Assembly (NCBI GenBank): GCA_041685735.1
Contig: JAWLFE010000011.1
Coordinates: 14,398 to 78,397, forward strand
From: CSSed11-175R1 sp041685735
GTDB taxonomy: Bacteria > Actinomycetota > Nitriliruptoria > Nitriliruptorales > Nitriliruptoraceae
Direction of reading: 5' to 3'
DNA: 64,000 nucleotides
Shown here one piece after another: positions 1 through 8,276 of this stretch (its first letter is position 1; each line of letters begins with the position of its first letter). The position numbers and the translations under genes were made by a program. A model generated the notes under the pieces. That model was not told the DNA's origin. It made no database searches and saw only the letters and a program-made list of their open reading frames with translations.

Positions 1-1098
1 CTTGGGACGGGTCGTGTGGCCACGCGGCTGCCGGCGCAACGCTTCGTCGAACGGAACCTCCCGGTCGACGTCGGCGAGCAGTCCCTGGAGCTCATCGAGC
101 GACGCGACCTGGTTCAACGACCGCCGCAGCGTCCGACCGACCGGGAACCCCTGCAGGTACCACGACGTGTGCTTGCGCAGTTCGCGCAGGCCGGTGGTCG
201 CCCCGACGGCGGCGACCAGCAGCTCGGCGTGCTCGACCAGCAGGTCGGCGATCTGGCCCAGGTTCGGCGCGTCCGGGACCGGGCTGCCCGCGAACGCCGC
301 CTGTAGGTCGCGGAACAGCCACGGTCGCCCGAGGCAGCCACGCCCGACGACCACGCCCGCACAGCCGGTCTGCTCGACCATGCGTAGGGCGTCGGCTGCC
401 TCCCAGATGTCGCCGTTGCCGAGCACCGGTACGTCCACGTGCTCCACCAGCCGGGCGATCGCGGTCCAGTCCGCCGGTGGGCCGTAGCGCTGTTCCGCGG
501 TCCGGGCATGGAGCGCCACCGCCGCGACCCCCAGGTCCTGGGCGATACGTGCTGCCTCGAGGTAGGTGAGGTGGTCGTCGTCGATACCCAACCGCAGCTT
601 CACGGTGACGGGGACCTCGCCCGCGTTCCGCACGGCGGCGTCCACGATCGACGCGTACAACCCGGTGTGCCAGGGCAGTGCGGCGCCACCGCCGTGGCGC
701 GTGACCTTCGGTGCGGGACAGCCGAAGTTGAGGTCGATGTGCTGCACCGGCTGGTCGTCGGCGCTGACCAACAGCTCGGTCGCCGCCGCCGCATCCTGCG
801 GCCGGATCGCGTACAGCTGGATCGACCGCGGATCCTCGTCGGGCGCGAACGACGCCTTGAGTGCCGAGGTGCGGTCACCTTCGACCAGCCCGCGTGCGCC
901 GACCATCTCGGAGACGTAGAGCCCGTCGCCGTACTGGCGGCACAGCGTCCGGAACGCCGCGTTCGTCACCCCGGCCATCGGGGCGAGCACCACCGGCGGC
1001 CACACGGTCAGACCGCCGAGCACGAGGGGATCGGCCACGGGAACAGCAGGGGCGGCCGTGGGGGCGGCGGGGGCGGAGGCCGTGGTAGCTGTGGACAT
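1..1098 (-). CDS. dusB: tRNA-dihydrouridine synthase, DusB type (3' end cut by window edge)
   Basis: FMN- and NADPH-dependent reduction of uridines in tRNA, in the cytoplasm. Reading down from ATG 1098 the frame stays open for 366 codons to base 1, so the C-terminus lies outside. Seen: the FMN-site motif APMAGVTN (about residues 39-46), NFGCPAPKVTR with the catalytic Cys near 127, the VTVKLRLGID strand carrying the flavin-binding Lys, and VVVGRGCLGRPWLF near the end of the TIM barrel, all in DusB order. A TATCGT hexamer a few bases upstream of the ATG is a likely -10. Family members run about 330-390 residues, so little is missing. Confidence 0.93.
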   Translation of the reverse strand, partial: MSTATTASAPAAPTAAPAVPVADPLVLGGLTVWPPVVLAPMAGVTNAAFRTLCRQYGDGLYVSEMVGARGLVEGDRTSALKASFAPDEDPRSIQLYAIRPQDAAAATELLVSADDQPVQHIDLNFGCPAPKVTRHGGGAALPWHTGLYASIVDAAVRNAGEVPVTVKLRLGIDDDHLTYLEAARIAQDLGVAAVALHARTAEQRYGPPADWTAIARLVEHVDVPVLGNGDIWEAADALRMVEQTGCAGVVVGRGCLGRPWLFRDLQAAFAGSPVPDAPNLGQIADLLVEHAELLVAAVGATTGLRELRKHTSWYLQGFPVGRTLRRSLNQVASLDELQGLLADVDREVPFDEALRRQPRGHTTRPK

Positions 1099-1136
1099 GG
1101 CAGGCAACGATACCCGCCGCCGGTGGGCAGCAGGCT

Positions 1137-2051
1137 CTACGCCATCGGCTCCCAAGCGTCACCCCGGTAGCGGGGCGGGAACACGTCCGGGTGCAGGATC
1201 TCGGCGAGGATCTCGGTCGACTCGACCAGGCGTGGTCCGGGCCGATTGACGTACCGGTGGCCGTCCACGAGTGTGACGCGACCCGTGGCCACGGCGGTCA
1301 GCGACGACCATCCCGGTCGTTCGCGCAGCTGCTCGGCTTCCGTGCGGGTGCGCTCCAGGTCGAACCCGCACGGCAGGACCACGATCGCCTCCGGGTCCGC
1401 CGCACGGACCGCCTCCCAGTCGAGCCAGGGGGAGTGGGCCCCGGCGACGCCGAACAGCTCCTCGCCGCCGGCCGCCTCCAACAGGGTCGGCATCCAGTTG
1501 CCGGCGGCCATCGGGGGATCGATCCACTCCAGGGTCGCGACCCGGCGGCGGGGGAGCGCGCTCGTCCGGTCGCCGACCGCACGGATCCGCTGTTCCATCG
1601 AGTCCGCCAGCTCATCGCCACGGTCCGTGACGCCCAGGGCGGCCGCGACCCGCCGGATGTCTCCGAGGACGTCCGGCAGCCCGTTGGGCTCCAGCGCGAC
1701 CACCTCGGCATGGCCGTCGAGGTGGTCGTCGACGGCGCGCTGCACGTCGTCGGCGCTCACCGCACAGACCTCGCACTGCGACTGCGTGAGGAGGAGGTCG
1801 GGTGCCAGGTCCCGCAGCACCTCGCCGTGCACCTTGTAGACCGACAGTGCCTGTTCCAGGATCGCCGTGACCTGCCGGTCGATCGCGGCGCTGTCGCCCT
1901 GCAGCCACACCTTCGGCTCGGTGACCACCGGCAGGTCCGTGACGCCGGCCGGATGGTCGCACTCGTGCGAGCGGCCGACCAGCCGGTCCCCGCAGCCGAG
2001 TGCGTGGACGATCTCCGTGGTGGACGGCAGCAGGGACACGACCCGTTGCAT
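1137..2051 (-). CDS. BtuF-like periplasmic-binding-fold protein lacking a signal peptide
   Basis: 304 residues from ATG 2051, with GAGGAG five bases upstream. It begins directly with the fold (MQRVVSLLPSTTEIVHAL), matching the cobalamin/Fe3+-siderophore binding family (PF01497). There is no Sec signal and no lipobox, so it should be cytoplasmic. The conserved SQCEVCAVS segment sits around residue 95. Signal-less homologues are common and are often labelled cobalamin-binding protein; none of the neighbours is a BtuCD-type transporter, so uptake is doubtful. Ligand binding is inferred from family only. The gene ends 38 bp from the dusB start in the same direction and may be cotranscribed with dusB downstream of it. 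Confidence 0.8.
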   Translation of the reverse strand: MQRVVSLLPSTTEIVHALGCGDRLVGRSHECDHPAGVTDLPVVTEPKVWLQGDSAAIDRQVTAILEQALSVYKVHGEVLRDLAPDLLLTQSQCEVCAVSADDVQRAVDDHLDGHAEVVALEPNGLPDVLGDIRRVAAALGVTDRGDELADSMEQRIRAVGDRTSALPRRRVATLEWIDPPMAAGNWMPTLLEAAGGEELFGVAGAHSPWLDWEAVRAADPEAIVVLPCGFDLERTRTEAEQLRERPGWSSLTAVATGRVTLVDGHRYVNRPGPRLVESTEILAEILHPDVFPPRYRGDAWEPMA

Positions 2052-2172
2052 GGGGACTCCTCGACCGGTCGGGACCCACGGTAGGCGGGCGTGGGGCCGC
2101 GGGCACCGACCGCGCACGCCCGGTCGTGCGGTCGTTCGGTCGTGCGCGGGGGTGCCGTCGGGCGTTCCGACG

Positions 2173-2178
2173 TACCAT
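2173..2178 (+). promoter_or_regulatory. -10 element TACCAT for the alpha/beta hydrolase gene
   Basis: TACCAT lies 45 bp before the GTG at 2224 and fits the TANNNT hexamer seen before many genes in this window. No clear -35. Confidence 0.4.
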
Positions 2179-2223
2179 CGCCGCGCGTCACACCAGGTGG
2201 CCGCAGCCGGAACCGGAGTCGAT

Positions 2224-3435
2224 GTGCCGTCCACCACCGAACTGCGGGGCTGGTCGCGACTGACCGCGGCGGTGGCCGACGAGGTCGTCGTCGGCACCGT
2301 CTACGACATGCACCGCGCCATCAGCGACGGCGCCTTCCGCTGGGTCGGTGCGGCGGGACGTCCGATCCAACGCGTCACCGATGCCGTGACCGACAACGTC
2401 TACGGCATCGTCCGGGCATCGATCCGTGGCGCCGGCGAGGTCGGGGCCCTGGCTGCCAGCCGGTTCGGCAACGACGACGCCAGCCCCACACGGGCTGCGG
2501 AGAAGGCCCGGGCCATCGCGCACGGCGTCGTGGGCGACGACCGCATCGCCGTCGCACCGGAACTGGACACGGACATGGGCCTGCGCCACAACGGCGTCGA
2601 GGTGGCGACGGATCCGGCCTCCTTGCGGGCCGCCTACCCCGCCCCGAGCAGCCGCGTGGTCGTGTTCGTCCACGGTCTGGTCGACACGGAGGCGGTGTGG
2701 TCCGCCCGGCCGGAGGCAGGTGTCGCGCTCCCTGACCATGTCGACGGCCTGGGGGCGACCCCCGTCCTGGTGCGGTACGGCACCGGTCGGTCGATCGGGC
2801 GGAACGGCGCCGACCTGGCCGATCTGCTGGAGTCGCTCGTCGACGGCTGGCCGCTGCCGATCACCGAGCTCATCCTCGTCGGGCACTCGATGGGCGGCCT
2901 GCTGATCCGGTCCGCATCCGCCACCGCGCTCGCTGAAGGTCACCGCTGGCCAGAGACGCTGCGTGACATCGTCTACCTCGGCACCCCCCACCTCGGATCC
3001 TGGCTGGAGAAGGCGGCGAACGCCGGCAGCTGGGTGCTGCGGCACGCCTCGACCCGCAGCGCACCCATCGGCATGTTGCTGGATGGACGCTCCCGGGGGA
3101 TCAAGGATCTGCGGTTCGGGATGCTGGCGGACGACGGTTGGGACGACGCGCCGATCGATGACCTTCTGACCGGCCTGGTCCCCGATGAGCCCTGGTTGCC
3201 GGGCGTGACCCACCACCTGGTCGTCGGACGGATGCGGACCTGGGACAACCACCCGCTCAACCACCTGTTCGGGGACTCGTTGGTGCGCAGGGGATCAGCC
3301 TCCGGTGTCGGGCGTCGGCGGCAGATCGGGGGTGACGGACAGGTCAACATCACGCCGGTGCCCTACCGGCACACCGCCCTCACCAACGCTCCGCCGGTGG
3401 CCGACCTGCTCGGTGACATCCTCGCGGCCGACTGA
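2224..3435 (+). CDS. alpha/beta hydrolase (PGAP1/lipase-like)
   Basis: 403 residues from GTG 2224 (GGAG five bases upstream). The first ~140 residues are an uncharacterised helical region; the hydrolase fold follows with the oxyanion-hole segment VVVFVHGLVDTE, the nucleophile elbow LVGHSMGG (GxSxG) and DIVYLGTPHLGSWLEK, which is typical of PGAP1/triacylglycerol-lipase-like esterases. A histidine near the C-terminus (VPYRHTALTN) is the probable catalytic His. No signal peptide is visible. Substrate unknown; an ester or lipid is inferred from the family. Convergent with the LLM gene. Confidence 0.85.
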   Translation: MPSTTELRGWSRLTAAVADEVVVGTVYDMHRAISDGAFRWVGAAGRPIQRVTDAVTDNVYGIVRASIRGAGEVGALAASRFGNDDASPTRAAEKARAIAHGVVGDDRIAVAPELDTDMGLRHNGVEVATDPASLRAAYPAPSSRVVVFVHGLVDTEAVWSARPEAGVALPDHVDGLGATPVLVRYGTGRSIGRNGADLADLLESLVDGWPLPITELILVGHSMGGLLIRSASATALAEGHRWPETLRDIVYLGTPHLGSWLEKAANAGSWVLRHASTRSAPIGMLLDGRSRGIKDLRFGMLADDGWDDAPIDDLLTGLVPDEPWLPGVTHHLVVGRMRTWDNHPLNHLFGDSLVRRGSASGVGRRRQIGGDGQVNITPVPYRHTALTNAPPVADLLGDILAAD

Positions 3436-3443
3436 GTCCATCC

Positions 3444-3464
3444 GGGGGGCTTCGGCGGCCTCCC
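3444..3464. terminator. hairpin between convergent genes
   Basis: GGGGGGC, 7-nt loop, GCCTCCC: a seven-pair stem with one G-U pair, placed between the ends of the hydrolase and LLM genes. No T-tract, as usual in high-GC actinobacteria. Confidence 0.45.
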
Positions 3465-3476
3465 ACGTGGCCGGGG

Positions 3477-4469
3477 TCAGGCGGTCGTGACCGCGCGTGC
3501 CGACAGCAACAGCTCCAACGATCGCAGGCCCAGTTCCCGGTCCGGATCTGGCAGGGCGACGATCAGTTCGTCGGCATCGGCATGCTCCGCGAAAGCGTCG
3601 AGGTAGTCCGCGACCTCCGCGGCCGTCCCGACCGCGGAGTAGTACATCATCTGCGCCACCTGGCGCCCGGCGGGGCTCTCCAGCAGGACATCCAGCTCGT
3701 CGGCCTGCAGGTCGCGTCCCGCCGGGATCATCCGGCGTGCCCGTCGTCGCAGCGCATCCTGCAGTCGGGCCTGCGCGTCGTCCCTGGTGTCCCCGGCGAT
3801 GACGTTGACCGCGGCGATGACGTACGGCGCATCGAGCTGCTCGGACGGTTGGAAGCCGTCCCGGTACGCGGCGACCGCCTCGGTCAGTGCCGCCGGCGCG
3901 AAGTGGGAGGCGAACGCGTAGGGAAGCCCCAGCGACGCCGCCAGCCGGGCGCCGAACAGCGACGATCCCAGGATGTAGAGCGGCACGTCGGTGCCCGCCC
4001 CCGGCACGGCCTGGATGCCCGGGATCCGTGAGTCGCCACGGAGGTAGCCCTGCAGCTCCAGCACATCATCGGGGAACCTCTCCGCGGCCTGCGGATCGCG
4101 CCGCAGGGCACGCATCGTGGCCTGATCGCTGCCGGGCGCGCGCCCGAGCCCGAGGTCGATCCGGTCCGGGTGGAGCGTTGCCAGGGTCCCGAACTGTTCC
4201 GCGATCACCAGCGGCGAGTGGTTGGGCAGCATGATCCCGCCCGCACCCAGGCGGATCGAGGTGGTGTGCGCCGCCACGTGGGCGATCAGCACGCTCGTCG
4301 CCGACGAGGCGATGCTGCGCATGTTGTGGTGCTCGGCGTACCAGACGCGGTGGCAGCCGAGCTCCTCGGCCCGCTGTGCCAGGAGGACACTCGCCGCGAA
4401 GCTGGCCGCGGCGGTCTCGCCCGGCCCGATCTGGGCCAGGTCGATCAGGGAGAGGGGAACCGTGGGCAT
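3477..4469 (-). CDS. LLM-class flavin-dependent oxidoreductase
   Basis: Luciferase-like TIM-barrel monooxygenase family using FMN (or F420 in some relatives); cytoplasmic. 330 residues from ATG 4469. Seen: VPLSLIDLAQIGPGE at the N-terminus, RVWYAEHHNM (the AEHH motif of the MsnO8/YhbW-like subgroup), GGIMLPNHSPLVIAEQFGTL and the phosphate-loop segment RIDLGLGRAPGSD. The subgroup matches YhbW-type alkanal monooxygenase-like proteins; the substrate cannot be told. It is divergent from the Smr gene with overlapping -10 elements. Confidence 0.88.
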   Translation of the reverse strand: MPTVPLSLIDLAQIGPGETAAASFAASVLLAQRAEELGCHRVWYAEHHNMRSIASSATSVLIAHVAAHTTSIRLGAGGIMLPNHSPLVIAEQFGTLATLHPDRIDLGLGRAPGSDQATMRALRRDPQAAERFPDDVLELQGYLRGDSRIPGIQAVPGAGTDVPLYILGSSLFGARLAASLGLPYAFASHFAPAALTEAVAAYRDGFQPSEQLDAPYVIAAVNVIAGDTRDDAQARLQDALRRRARRMIPAGRDLQADELDVLLESPAGRQVAQMMYYSAVGTAAEVADYLDAFAEHADADELIVALPDPDRELGLRSLELLLSARAVTTA

Positions 4470-4555
4470 GCACCGTCCTGTTGGGTCGGGGCCTGTTGGG
4501 CTGAGGCATGATGGGTCCGGGCCTGGGAGGTGGCCGGTGACGTCGGGCGACCCCG

Positions 4556-4565
4556 AGCCTACGCT
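4556..4565. promoter_or_regulatory. overlapping divergent -10 elements
   Basis: The ten bases AGCCTACGCT read as TAGGCT on the minus strand (4561-4556, toward the LLM gene) and TACGCT on the plus strand (4560-4565, toward Smr). The two hexamers share the central TA, so two polymerases could not occupy both at once. Confidence 0.5.
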
Positions 4566-4587
4566 GGACGAGGACCAGGGAGGTCGC

Positions 4588-4860
4588 ATGTCGTCGCGGA
4601 AGCTGACCCTCGATCTGCATCCGATCTACAACCAGGGTGCGGCGATCGATGCCGCGCTGGCCGATGCCATGGATGAGGCCGAAGCCCGCAAGGCCAAGCA
4701 GCTGGAGATCATCCACGGCAAGGGCAGCGGCGCCCTGAAGAAGAAGGTGCTGCGCTACCTCGACCGCAAGGATGTCCGCGCCCGGTACCACCGGGTGGAC
4801 AAGGACAAGGACAACCATGGTCGGGTCTTCGTCTACTTCCGCTGGAAGCGCGGGCAGTGA
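4588..4860 (+). CDS. Smr-domain protein (solo)
   Basis: 90 residues from ATG 4588 with GGGAGG five bases upstream. Almost the entire protein is one Smr domain: TLDLHPIYNQGAAIDAAL at residues 6-23, then LEIIHGKGSGALKK carrying the HGxG motif. In MutS2 this domain is a nicking endonuclease; solo bacterial Smr proteins are less well defined (DNA or RNA cleavage). The exact role here is not determinable. The -10 TACGCT lies 23 bp before the start. Confidence 0.88.
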   Translation: MSSRKLTLDLHPIYNQGAAIDAALADAMDEAEARKAKQLEIIHGKGSGALKKKVLRYLDRKDVRARYHRVDKDKDNHGRVFVYFRWKRGQ

Positions 4861-4950
4861 GGCAGGGAGCCGTCCTCCCTCCGGCATGGCATCGAACGCT
4901 CCGCACGGACCGATGGCGCACGAGCCACCGGCGAACCGCAGGAGACGGCG

Positions 4951-5520
4951 ATGACCGACGCGAACCCCACCAGCAGTGGCGCAGGAGCGGCCCAAGCGGC
5001 CGCTCCGACGGCCACCCCGAACCCTCTGGCACCCTCCGGGCCGACCACGGACCGTGAAGGCCAGCCCCTGACGTTGGCCGAACTCGCACACCACGATGCC
5101 CCGTTCGCGGCGGAGACCGCCGAACTGTTCGCCGCGGTCCGGGACCACGATCTCACGACCCTCGCGGCACGCTGCGACGACGACTTCGGCATCGTGGACA
5201 TCGATCCCACCGGCGGCTCCGAGGTCCTGCGATCACGCGCGGACTGGGAGGCGTGGTTCGTGCAGCTGTTCGCGCAACTCGATGCGATGGACGCCGCCAC
5301 CGACACCCTCGTCGAGCGCTACGACGCGGTCGAGTGGGGCGACACCGGTATGGGGGTCGTGGAGTTCGACCAACTCCTGACCGTCGGCGGACGCACCGGA
5401 CACTTCCACTGCATCGTCACGATCGTCTGGAAGCGCGTCGGCGATCGCTGGATCGAGGCGCGCTGGCACGCCTCACTCCTGCACACCGATCTGCCGGAGG
5501 GTTTCGGCGAGGTCGCTTAG
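4951..5520 (+). CDS. NTF2-like / SnoaL-DUF4440-type protein
   Basis: 189 residues from ATG 4951 (GGAG eight bases upstream). Residues 1-45 are a low-complexity Ala/Pro/Thr linker; the rest looks like the cone-shaped NTF2 fold, with VRDHDLTTLAARCDDDFGIV, HFHCIVTIVWKR and RWIEARWHASLL, which resembles the final strands of SnoaL/DUF4440 proteins. No catalytic assignment is possible. It lies 90 bp after the Smr gene on the same strand. Confidence 0.6.
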   Translation: MTDANPTSSGAGAAQAAAPTATPNPLAPSGPTTDREGQPLTLAELAHHDAPFAAETAELFAAVRDHDLTTLAARCDDDFGIVDIDPTGGSEVLRSRADWEAWFVQLFAQLDAMDAATDTLVERYDAVEWGDTGMGVVEFDQLLTVGGRTGHFHCIVTIVWKRVGDRWIEARWHASLLHTDLPEGFGEVA

Positions 5521-5556
5521 CGGTCGCAGGTCACCGGGGCCGTGGCACTGCTTTGA

Positions 5557-5895
5557 TAGCGTCGTGATGCCGACGTAACCCCGCGGAAACGTCGGCCCCT
5601 GAACCTGCCGCAGCGGGATCCGTCCCGACACGTCTGTTCCGACGAGCTGTCCTGAACCTGCTGCAGCGACCGTGTGCCCCGCAGACGGGGCTGCTGGTCG
5701 ACGTCGCCCCCGCCCGAGCTGTGGTGTGGGGCCGGCGGCACCGCACGCGCCCCGCTCACCAGATCTTGAGCGCGCTGCCGGCGCCCCACGCCGTCACGTG
5801 ACGGCACCGCTCGCGTCCACCCTGCACCGACGGTGCGCCCCACCCCGCTTCACCAGGCTGCACGTACCCGATGCCTGCTGCCCAGAGGAGTCCCG
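5557..5895 (+). promoter_or_regulatory. promoter and long structured leader of the glucosylglycerol genes
   Basis: A TAGCGT -10 hexamer (5557-5562) places the start site near 5569, leaving a ~325-nt leader before ATG 5896. It opens with a perfect 7-bp stem (CCGACGT 5570-5576, ACGTCGG 5589-5595). Then come two copies of an 18-mer beginning CCTGAACCTGC (5598-5615 and 5651-5668, one mismatch, 53 nt apart), GC-rich hairpins, and a 16-bp perfect palindrome GCCGTCACGTGACGGC at 5790-5805. I could not match it to a riboswitch class: the GACAGCTAACC core of ydaO (c-di-AMP) RNA is absent. No other gene is visible in this 375-bp interval. Confidence 0.45.
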
Positions 5896-6639
5896 ATGTC
5901 CGCCCCACCGCGCCTGGTCCTGGCGACCGACCTCGATGGCACGTTCCTCGGCGGTGACGATCAGCAACGGCAGGCCCTCTATGGCGAGCTCAACGACCGT
6001 GCTGACGAGCTCGTGCTGATCTTCGTCACCGGTCGCGACCTCGATTTCGTCGCCGAGCTGGTCCGCCAGCCTGGCATGCCCATGCCCGACCTCATCATCG
6101 GTGACGTCGGCACCACGATCGTCCATGGCCGGGACCATGCGCCTGTCGCGGACCTCCAGGCCTGGGTCGATGAGCGCTGGGATGACGCCAACAAGCGGAT
6201 CCGCGAGCTCCTGGCGGATGAACCCGGATTGCGCCTGCAGCCGGTCATGGGGCAGCGCCGCGTGTCGTACTACTACGACCCCGCGAGCCTCCAGGCGTCG
6301 ACCCTCGCCAAGGTGGAGGCTGCCGGGTACGACGTGATCACCTCCGCCGACACCTTCCTCGACGTTCTGCCTCGGGGCGTGGCCAAGGGCCCCACGCTCA
6401 CGCGACTCGTCGCCGCACTCGACCTGCCCGCCGACGCGGTCCTCGTCGCTGGCGACACCCTCAACGATCTGTCGTTGTTCCAGACCGACTTCCGCGGCGT
6501 CGCCGTCGGCAACGCCGAGCCGGCGCTGGTCGAGCGCCTCGCGGGCCTGTCGGACGTCCACCACAGCGCCCTGCCGGGCTGTGCGGGGATCGCCGATGCC
6601 ATCGATCACTTCGGGTTCTTCGCGTCGTCCCGCGCCTGA
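5896..6639 (+). CDS. HAD-IIB phosphatase, probable glucosylglycerol-phosphate phosphatase
   Basis: 247 residues from ATG 5896 (AGAGGAG six bases upstream). HAD motifs: DLDGT at 12-16 (motif I), TGRD at 45-48 (motif II), Lys164 in RGVAKGPTL (motif III) and GDTLND at 186-191 (motif IV). The cap is the C2B type of the sucrose-phosphatase (S6PP) subfamily. GgpP of cyanobacteria belongs to the same superfamily. The next gene is a GgpS-type glucosyltransferase 83 bp downstream, so the likely reaction is dephosphorylation of glucosylglycerol-3-phosphate to the osmolyte glucosylglycerol. Trehalose- or sucrose-phosphate remains possible; the function rests on context. Confidence 0.8.
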   Translation: MSAPPRLVLATDLDGTFLGGDDQQRQALYGELNDRADELVLIFVTGRDLDFVAELVRQPGMPMPDLIIGDVGTTIVHGRDHAPVADLQAWVDERWDDANKRIRELLADEPGLRLQPVMGQRRVSYYYDPASLQASTLAKVEAAGYDVITSADTFLDVLPRGVAKGPTLTRLVAALDLPADAVLVAGDTLNDLSLFQTDFRGVAVGNAEPALVERLAGLSDVHHSALPGCAGIADAIDHFGFFASSRA

Positions 6640-6722
6640 CCCCCTGCGCTCTGGACGCGCGCCCGTCCCCATCATCTCCGCTCGTTCCCACACCTCCACC
6701 CTCACGAGAGGCCACCCCACCC

Positions 6723-8201
6723 ATGAAGTCCGACCTCGTCATCGTCTATCACCGCCAACCGTTCGAGGAGGTGCAGGTCGACGGTGCCGTCGAGTACCGG
6801 GAGAACACCAGCCCCAACGGCATCGTCCCGACCCTCAAGAACTTCGTGCAGACGGCTGAGCAGGGCGCCTGGATCGCCTGGAAGCACGTCGACGAGGTCG
6901 GTGGCGACGTCGAGGATCCGCGCGTCACCATGAGCGATCGCCATGGCGACTACGAGGTCGTGCGCATCGGGCTCACCCCCGATCAGGTCGAGAGCTTCTA
7001 CCACGTGACCTCGAAGGCGTCGTTGTGGCCCGTGCTGCACTCGTTCGCCCTGCACTTCGATGCCCAGGCCGCCGACTGGGAGACCTTCCGGGACGTCAAC
7101 CGCCGGTTCGCCGAAGCCGCCTGCGCGGAGGCCAGCGATGACGCCCTGATCTGGATCCACGACTACAACCTGTGGCTCGTCCCGTCCTTCATCCGTCAGA
7201 TCAAGCCGGATGCCAGGATCGCGTTCTTCCACCACACCCCGTTCCCGTCGGCAGACATCTTTGCGCTGCTGCCGTGGCGTGAGGAGATCGTCGACAGCCT
7301 GCTCGCCTGCGACATCGTCGGCTTCCACATCCCGCGCTACGCCGAGAACTTCGCCCAGGTCGCCCGCTCCCTCAGGCACGTCGAGGTGGAGGAGAAGGTG
7401 GAGGTCGAACCCGGCCTGTCGCCTCGCGGTGCCGCACTCTCCGAGCCGGAGGTGACCACCAAGCTGCGGGTCGACGGCCACACCGTCCGGCTCGACGCGT
7501 GGCCGATCGGCACCAACCCCGTCCTGATCCAGAAGGTTCTGTCGGAACCGGACGCCGAGGAACGCCTCGAGCGCATCCGCACCGAACTCGCCGGCCAGCA
7601 GCTGATCATCTCCGTCGGTCGCGTCGACTACACCAAGGGCACCATCGAGACCCTCCTCGCCTACGAGCGGCTCCTCGAACGACGCCCCGATCTCCACGGC
7701 AAGATCAAGCTGATGGTGACCTCCGTGGCCGCGGCGACCGGGATGACGGTCTACGAGGACACCCGTGGCGACATCGAGCAGCAGGTCGGTCGCATCCATG
7801 GCCGTTTCGCGTCACTCGACTGGGGGCCGATCATGCTGTTCACGACCCCGATCCCCTTCGAGGAGTTGCTGTCCTACTACCGCGCCGCCGACATGTGCTG
7901 GATCACGCCGCTGCGTGACGGTCTCAACCTCGTCGCCAAGGAGTTCGTCGCGTCCCGCCGCGCCGGTGATCCGGGGGTCCTGTTGCTCTCCGAGTTCACC
8001 GGGTGTTCCGTCGAGCTGCCCGATGCGGTCACCGCCAACCCCTACAGCCACGACGATCTCGATGGCGCCATCGACCGGGCGATCGACATGTCGGACGCCG
8101 AGCGGATCGAGCGGATGGGTCGTCTGAGCGAGAGCGTCGATCACTACGACATCGAGCACTGGGCCGAGCACATCTTCAAGCAGTTCAACGAGCTGCGGTA
8201 G
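6723..8201 (+). CDS. ggpS: glucosylglycerol-phosphate synthase (GT20 family)
   Basis: 492 residues. GT20 retaining glucosyltransferase that makes glucosylglycerol-3-phosphate from an NDP-glucose (ADP-glucose in cyanobacteria) and glycerol-3-phosphate. Diagnostic of GgpS rather than OtsA are NTSPNGIVPTLKNF at the N-terminus, FYHVTSKASLWPVLHSFA, IWIHDYNLWLVPSFIRQ and FFHHTPFPSADIFALLPWR; these agree with cyanobacterial GgpS as I remember it. The sugar-nucleotide site is carried by SVGRVDYTKG and ITPLRDGLNLVAKEF. OtsA would show HDYHLM-type residues and a different N-terminus. Paired with the upstream phosphatase as a two-step osmolyte pathway in the cytoplasm. Confidence 0.85.
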   Translation: MKSDLVIVYHRQPFEEVQVDGAVEYRENTSPNGIVPTLKNFVQTAEQGAWIAWKHVDEVGGDVEDPRVTMSDRHGDYEVVRIGLTPDQVESFYHVTSKASLWPVLHSFALHFDAQAADWETFRDVNRRFAEAACAEASDDALIWIHDYNLWLVPSFIRQIKPDARIAFFHHTPFPSADIFALLPWREEIVDSLLACDIVGFHIPRYAENFAQVARSLRHVEVEEKVEVEPGLSPRGAALSEPEVTTKLRVDGHTVRLDAWPIGTNPVLIQKVLSEPDAEERLERIRTELAGQQLIISVGRVDYTKGTIETLLAYERLLERRPDLHGKIKLMVTSVAAATGMTVYEDTRGDIEQQVGRIHGRFASLDWGPIMLFTTPIPFEELLSYYRAADMCWITPLRDGLNLVAKEFVASRRAGDPGVLLLSEFTGCSVELPDAVTANPYSHDDLDGAIDRAIDMSDAERIERMGRLSESVDHYDIEHWAEHIFKQFNELR

Positions 8202-8276
8202 GCGCGGGCTCGTCGGTGGCGACTCGCGGGATCGTCCTGACCGTGGTTGCCTCTTCGCCGACACGAAAGGTGCACC

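Noticed and set aside
5570..5700. ydaO-type (c-di-AMP) or TPP riboswitch before the glucosylglycerol genes
   Set aside because: Only short fragments (GACGTAACCCCG, TGAACCTG) resemble the conserved cores; the rest of either structure is missing.
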